Part shown: piece by piece, positions 60,045-64,000 of the stretch | Position numbering within the stretch: the first letter of the stretch is position 1 | Layout: each line of letters begins with the position of its first letter | Assembly (NCBI RefSeq): GCF_900103585.1 | Contig: NZ_FNHV01000001.1 | Coordinates: 451,326 to 515,325 of the forward strand | Source: Streptomyces sp. cf386 | GTDB lineage: Bacteria > Actinomycetota > Actinomycetes > Streptomycetales > Streptomycetaceae | Length of the DNA: 64,000 nt | Direction: 5' to 3' | The notes under the pieces: model-generated | Databases searched by the model: none | Seen by the model: only the letters and a program-made list of their open reading frames with translations | Told to the model about the DNA's origin: nothing | Made by a program: the position numbers and the translations under genes

Positions 60045-61439
60045 ATGCGCCTGTCCCGAGGTGTCCCGTTCGTCGCCGCCACGCTGCTGGTCGGCGCCCT
60101 CGGCTGGCCGGCTCCCGTTGCAGCCACGGCAGTTGGCGAGCAGCACTGCGTCCGTCAGGATCACGTACGAGTACCCGGCGCCGCATTCCAGCAGAGCGCC
60201 TGCCTCGTGGATCTGACCACGACGGGACTCGCCGGGACGCCCCACACCGACCTGGCCGACCAGGCCGGGCTGACGGCTCGGGGTACCCGGACACCGACCG
60301 GGGTTCCCGGGATTCAGATCGACGGATACTTCCCCGACTCCTCCCGCTTCAACGCCACGCACGGCTGGCAGCACGACGCACAGTTCGTGATCCGGCTGCC
60401 GGACCGTTGGAACGGCGGACTGGTCGTCACCGGAGCCCCTGGCACGCGTCGGCAGTACGCCACGGACACGGCGATCTCCGACCAGGTGCTCGCCCTGGGT
60501 TACGCCTACGCCTCGACCGACAAGGGCAACAGCGGCGCCGACTTCTACCGCGACGGCAAGCGCCCCGGAGACGCGGTCGCCGAGTGGAACACGCGGACCA
60601 CCGAGCTCACCCGGGCCGCGAGGAAGGCGGTGGCCCAGCGCTACGGGCATGCTCCCCGCCGGACATACATGACCGGTATCTCCAACGACGGCTATCTCAC
60701 CCGCTGGCAGCTGGAGAACCATCCCGAGCTGTACGACGGCGGCGTGGACTGGGAAGGCGCCCTGTGGACCGCGAACGGCCCCAACCTCCTCACCTCCTTG
60801 CCCATGGCAGTGGCACGCATGGTCGGCAGCGCGCGGGACGAGGACCTGTACGCGGCGGGTTTCGCGCGCGGCTCCGAGTTTCTGTGGCCGTACCACGAGC
60901 GGGCCTACTGGGGAGTCACGCAGAAGATCTACCGCGCCGAGTTCGACCCGGCATACGACTCCGACTGTCCCGGCCCGTCCGCCGGGAGCACGCCGGAGCA
61001 GATCCGGGCGCCGTGCGCGTCGGATGCCGCGTACGACTACGCGTCCCGTCCGGCGTCCGTCCACCGCGCGGTGAGCCGCGTCGCTCTGACCGGGCGCATC
61101 GGCAGGCCTCTGATCACGTTGCACGGTGATCTGGACGCGCTGCTGCCGAAGGCCGTCGACTCGGATGTGTACGCGCGCTTGGTGGACGCCAGCGGGCGAG
61201 GCCCACTGCACCGCTATTTCACGATCGCGGGCGGCACCCACGTCGACGGGCTGTACGACACCTATCCGGACCGGCTCCGGCCGATCCTGCCCTGCTACCG
61301 GTCGGCGTTCGACGCGCTGGTGTCATGGGTGGAGCGAGGCACTCGACCGCCCGCGGACCATACCGTCGGCAGGCCCGCGAACGGTGAGGTGCTCAACTCC
61401 TGCACGCTGTCCACGCCGGTCGCACCGGATGCCAGGTGA
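60045..61439 (+). CDS. Secreted alpha/beta hydrolase (tannase/3-hydroxybutyrate oligomer hydrolase-like)
   Basis: A 464-residue exported enzyme with a signal peptide of about 28 residues (ending PAPVAATA). The catalytic Ser lies in MTGISNDGYLTRWQLENHPE, a degenerate GxSxxG elbow; the acid is probably in LITLHGDLDALLP and the His in IAGGTHVDGLYDTYPD. This layout is like tannase/feruloyl esterases and 3-hydroxybutyrate oligomer hydrolases. Six or more Cys, including CPG and CYR, may form disulfides. ATG 60045 follows AAGGAGG by five bases. The substrate cannot be decided. Confidence 0.8.
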   Translation: MRLSRGVPFVAATLLVGALGWPAPVAATAVGEQHCVRQDHVRVPGAAFQQSACLVDLTTTGLAGTPHTDLADQAGLTARGTRTPTGVPGIQIDGYFPDSSRFNATHGWQHDAQFVIRLPDRWNGGLVVTGAPGTRRQYATDTAISDQVLALGYAYASTDKGNSGADFYRDGKRPGDAVAEWNTRTTELTRAARKAVAQRYGHAPRRTYMTGISNDGYLTRWQLENHPELYDGGVDWEGALWTANGPNLLTSLPMAVARMVGSARDEDLYAAGFARGSEFLWPYHERAYWGVTQKIYRAEFDPAYDSDCPGPSAGSTPEQIRAPCASDAAYDYASRPASVHRAVSRVALTGRIGRPLITLHGDLDALLPKAVDSDVYARLVDASGRGPLHRYFTIAGGTHVDGLYDTYPDRLRPILPCYRSAFDALVSWVERGTRPPADHTVGRPANGEVLNSCTLSTPVAPDAR

Positions 61440-61442
61440 GGC

Positions 61443-61625
61443 TCAGCGGCCGAGTTCCTTGCGGGTGGTGCGGCGCAGCCTGCGCCGCTGTGACGGGTCG
61501 AGCGTGAGATACGCGGCGGCCGGAACTCCCAGAACTATCAGGAGCGAGGCCCACCAGGGCAACCAGATCAGCAGGATGATGCCCGCCGCCACACCTCCTG
61601 CGGCGATCTTCGCGTTCTTCGACAT
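61443..61625 (-). CDS. Two-helix membrane mini-protein
   Basis: A 60-residue protein with two hydrophobic segments (about 5-20 and 22-40: IILLIWLPWWASLLIVLGVP) and a basic tail LDPSQRRRLRRTTRKELGR. ATG 61625 follows AAGGAGG at 8 bases. It is convergent with the secreted hydrolase gene, 3 bp away. No family or function is known. Confidence 0.7.
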   Translation of the reverse strand: MSKNAKIAAGGVAAGIILLIWLPWWASLLIVLGVPAAAYLTLDPSQRRRLRRTTRKELGR

Positions 61626-61918
61626 GTGCGTCGCCTCCTTCGCGGCCACTGCCGCTCTCTGTCCTGAAAACGGGTCCGCGCTTCCGGCAGTTCCGGACCG
61701 CGACCCTGAGACGACCCTGAGGTGCGGCCCCTACTGGTCACGGAGATCCGGTGACGAACGAGGTGCGGTCGGTGCACCGGGCTCCGCACAGGACAGATAC
61801 CCACACCGGCCAATAAGTGACCCAGGTCACCGCGCGGGGATGCCGGGTTCGCAGACGAAGTGCTGTACCCTCGGCCACTCAACCGCGAGTAGTCAAATTT
61901 GAGGAGCGTCACAGAGCT

Positions 61919-64000
61919 GTGCCGAGGCTTTCCGAGGCAACACCGTCCCAGATCTCCGAACTGGCATCCTGCTGTGCCGTTTTCGTACCCGGCGATCCTG
62001 CCCGCACCGGCCGGTTCGCGTTCTGGCGAGCCGATGGCGACGCGGCTCCCTTCGTCGCGTCCGGATCAGTGGACGAACAAGCCGTCGCACTGCCGGTCGA
62101 GAACCTGACCGTCACGCTGCCCGGAGAGGACGGTGTCGAGCTGGTGAGCGTGCCGGCCGTCGTGCTGCCGGTGCGCACCGCACTGCCTGTGCTCACGCGT
62201 GCGCGTGCCGACGCGCAGGCTCACCGAGCGGCCACTTTCTGGGGCGCGGCCACGGTGCTGGCCCTGCAGCTCGTGGCGCGCGGTCTGCTGTTGCCCGGCC
62301 TGTCGGCGACCGATCACGACGCCTGGCGCGTCGGTCCCCTGCGACCGGAGGACGTCGAACGCGTCCGTGCCCTTGCCGCCGCCATGCCGCCCGAAGCGCA
62401 CGCCGTGCCACTGGAGGACGTCGAGCCACTGACGCTGCCGGACCCGGAGCGGCTGCTGCGGGCCTTCCTGGACGCGGTCGCCGACGCGCTGCCCCGCTCC
62501 CCCGCCGCGACGCTCGTGACAGGCGGGCCCGCCTATGCGGCGACGGAGCCGCAGCGGATCCCCGACCAGCGTGCGTGGGCCGCCGATGTCGCAGCCGGCC
62601 ACGACGCTGGCGTACGGATCTCCCTGCGACTCGAGGTCCCCGGCCTCACCGCGGCGACACAGGATGATGCGGCGCTGTCGTTCCGGGCGGTGCTGCAAGT
62701 GCACAGCGTGAGTGATCCGACGCTGGTCGCGGATGCCGGCGACGTGTGGGCGGGGACCGGCGCCTTCGGCCCACACGCGCCGATGGACGCCCTGCTGGCG
62801 CTTCGCCGGGCAGCGCGTGCGTGGAACCCGCTCACGCCGCTGCTCTCGGCGGCCGTGCCGGACGCCGTGGAACTCGCCGACGAAGAGGTGACCGACCTCC
62901 TGGGAGAGGGCGCCCGGGCCCTCGCCGGTGCCGGCGTCGAGGTGCACTGGCCCAAGGAGCTGGCCCGCAAACTGACGGCACGCGCGGTGATCGGCCCGCC
63001 GGACGACGAGTCCGCGCCCGGCAGGGTCTCCTCGGACACCCCGTCGTTCCTGTCCGCCGACGCGTTGCTCGCCTTCAACTGGTGGTTCGCGCTGGGCGAC
63101 CAGCGGCTCACCCGCGAGGAGCTGGACCGACTCGCCGAATCGAACCGCCCGATGGTGCGGCTGCGCGACCAGTGGGTCCTTGTCGATCCTCAGGAGGTGC
63201 GACGCGCCCGCGCGCAGCAGGACCACAAAGTGACGCCCATCGACGCGCTCGGAGCCGCTCTGACGGGCTCCACCGAGGTCGACGGCCGCCAGGTCGAGGT
63301 CCGGCCCACGGGGTGGCTGGCGGCGCTGCGCGAGCGGCTCGCGGATCCCGAGGGGCAACAGCCGGTCGGACAGCCGGCGGCGCTCGCGGCGACGTTGCGG
63401 GACTACCAGCGGCGGGGCCTGAGTTGGCTTGCCCGGATGACGTCCCTCGGCCTGGGCTGCTGTCTGGCCGACGACATGGGCCTCGGCAAGACGATCACGC
63501 TCATCGCGCTGCATCTGCACCGGCAGTCCGAAGCCTCGTCCGCCGGTCCGACGCTGGTGGTGTGTCCGACGTCCCTAATGGGCAACTGGCAGCGCGAGAT
63601 CGAGAAGTTCGCGCCCGGCACACACGTGCGTCGCTTCCACGGGTCACGGCGTGACCTGGACGACGTGGCGGACGGGGAGTTCGTGCTCACCACGTACGGC
63701 ACCATGCGTATGGACGCGCACCGGCTCGCCGAGGTGCCGTGGGGCATGGTCGTGGCGGACGAGGCCCAGCATGTGAAGAACCCCTACTCGGCGACCGCGC
63801 GGGAGCTGCGCTCCATCGGCACACGCGCGCGCGTGGCGCTCACCGGCACCCCGGTCGAGAACAACCTGTCGGAACTGTGGGCGATCCTCGACTGGACCAC
63901 TCCCGGCCTGCTGGGCCGGCTCGGCACCTTCCGCACGCGCTACGCACAGGCCGTCGAGAGCGGACAGGACCCAGCCGCAGCCGAACGCCTCACCCGGCTC
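61919..64000 (+). CDS. SNF2-family DNA helicase/translocase (C-terminus beyond window)
   Basis: At least 694 residues. The first 480 or so form the bacterial SNF2-associated N-terminal region (ends with WLAALRERLADPEGQQ). The SNF2 motor begins at LRDYQRRGLSWLARM; motif I ADDMGLGKT, motif Ia VVCPTSLMGNWQREI, motif II VVADEAQHVKN and motif III ALTGTPVENN are intact. The frame is open to the window end, so the second RecA lobe lies outside. GTG 61919 is the start; a GAGGAG element lies 12 bases upstream, slightly far. A role in DNA repair or transcription-complex remodelling is expected from the family. Confidence 0.9.
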   Translation, partial: MPRLSEATPSQISELASCCAVFVPGDPARTGRFAFWRADGDAAPFVASGSVDEQAVALPVENLTVTLPGEDGVELVSVPAVVLPVRTALPVLTRARADAQAHRAATFWGAATVLALQLVARGLLLPGLSATDHDAWRVGPLRPEDVERVRALAAAMPPEAHAVPLEDVEPLTLPDPERLLRAFLDAVADALPRSPAATLVTGGPAYAATEPQRIPDQRAWAADVAAGHDAGVRISLRLEVPGLTAATQDDAALSFRAVLQVHSVSDPTLVADAGDVWAGTGAFGPHAPMDALLALRRAARAWNPLTPLLSAAVPDAVELADEEVTDLLGEGARALAGAGVEVHWPKELARKLTARAVIGPPDDESAPGRVSSDTPSFLSADALLAFNWWFALGDQRLTREELDRLAESNRPMVRLRDQWVLVDPQEVRRARAQQDHKVTPIDALGAALTGSTEVDGRQVEVRPTGWLAALRERLADPEGQQPVGQPAALAATLRDYQRRGLSWLARMTSLGLGCCLADDMGLGKTITLIALHLHRQSEASSAGPTLVVCPTSLMGNWQREIEKFAPGTHVRRFHGSRRDLDDVADGEFVLTTYGTMRMDAHRLAEVPWGMVVADEAQHVKNPYSATARELRSIGTRARVALTGTPVENNLSELWAILDWTTPGLLGRLGTFRTRYAQAVESGQDPAAAERLTRL

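Noticed and set aside
1-64000. CRISPR arrays, tRNA or rRNA genes, insertion sequences, attachment sites, replication origin
   Set aside because: No regularly spaced identical repeats with unique spacers, no transposase or integrase, no tRNA/rRNA signature and no DnaA-box cluster were seen. The tandem repeats present have no spacers.

Overview
The window is high-GC actinobacterial DNA, almost certainly a Streptomyces chromosome. The evidence is a strong G/C third-position bias, AGGAGG-type ribosome sites, many GTG/TTG starts, a conservon (cvnABCD), DUF5709, DUF6397 and C-minus L31 proteins, and a Cys-codon leader peptide in front of sulfur genes. About 57 genes are called; no rRNA, tRNA, CRISPR or transposase was seen. 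The first and last genes run off the window.

Layout. 1-3.2 kb: a cut-off gene, a berberine-bridge-type flavoenzyme, an ankyrin protein and a DUF1877 protein. 3.2-6.4 kb: a cobalamin riboswitch and a BtuCDF-type importer. 6.3-16 kb (minus strand): a compact biosynthetic locus with a DIT1/PvcA-type isonitrile synthase, a cytochrome P450, an asparagine-synthetase-type amidotransferase, a DHA2 exporter, a 74-residue Cys-cluster protein, and a second FecCD-type importer (ATPase, permease, lipoprotein). 16-21.9 kb (minus strand): an ECF sigma factor and a copper set with a Met/His-rich membrane protein, a PCuAC chaperone, a CopA-type P1B ATPase, a Met/His-tailed mini-protein and a YcnI protein. Together these two blocks suggest an isonitrile copper-acquisition (chalkophore) system placed beside copper handling. 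This is the most interesting hypothesis in the window.

22-26.7 kb: small unknown genes (including two paralogues), a glyoxalase fragment, a SpoIIE-type phosphatase and a YjbQ protein. 26.8-32.2 kb: a leader peptide with two Cys codons, apparently on a leaderless transcript, followed by sulfonate ABC genes (permease, ATPase, binding protein), an SsuD-type monooxygenase and a flavin oxidoreductase. 32.2-35.5 kb: an MltG-like protein, an ABC exporter and a divergent MarR regulator with a shared operator-like inverted repeat. 35.6-39.6 kb: DctA, a secreted PNGase A-type amidase and an L,D-transpeptidase-like lipoprotein. 39.9-43.5 kb: a heterodimeric ABC exporter whose two halves carry complementary defects. 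43.5-44.3 kb: an array of 36-bp repeats.

44.3-50.7 kb: DUF5709, type B L31, a YdjM-like membrane protein, a Ski2-like helicase, TesB thioesterase and DUF6397. 50.8-56.8 kb: an orphan roadblock protein, a PPOX-fold enzyme, and the conservon cvnABCD preceded by an MHYT-domain membrane protein. 56.9-64 kb: a methyltransferase, an alpha/beta hydrolase, small unknown genes, a secreted tannase-like hydrolase, a two-helix membrane mini-protein and the N-terminal two thirds of a SNF2 helicase.
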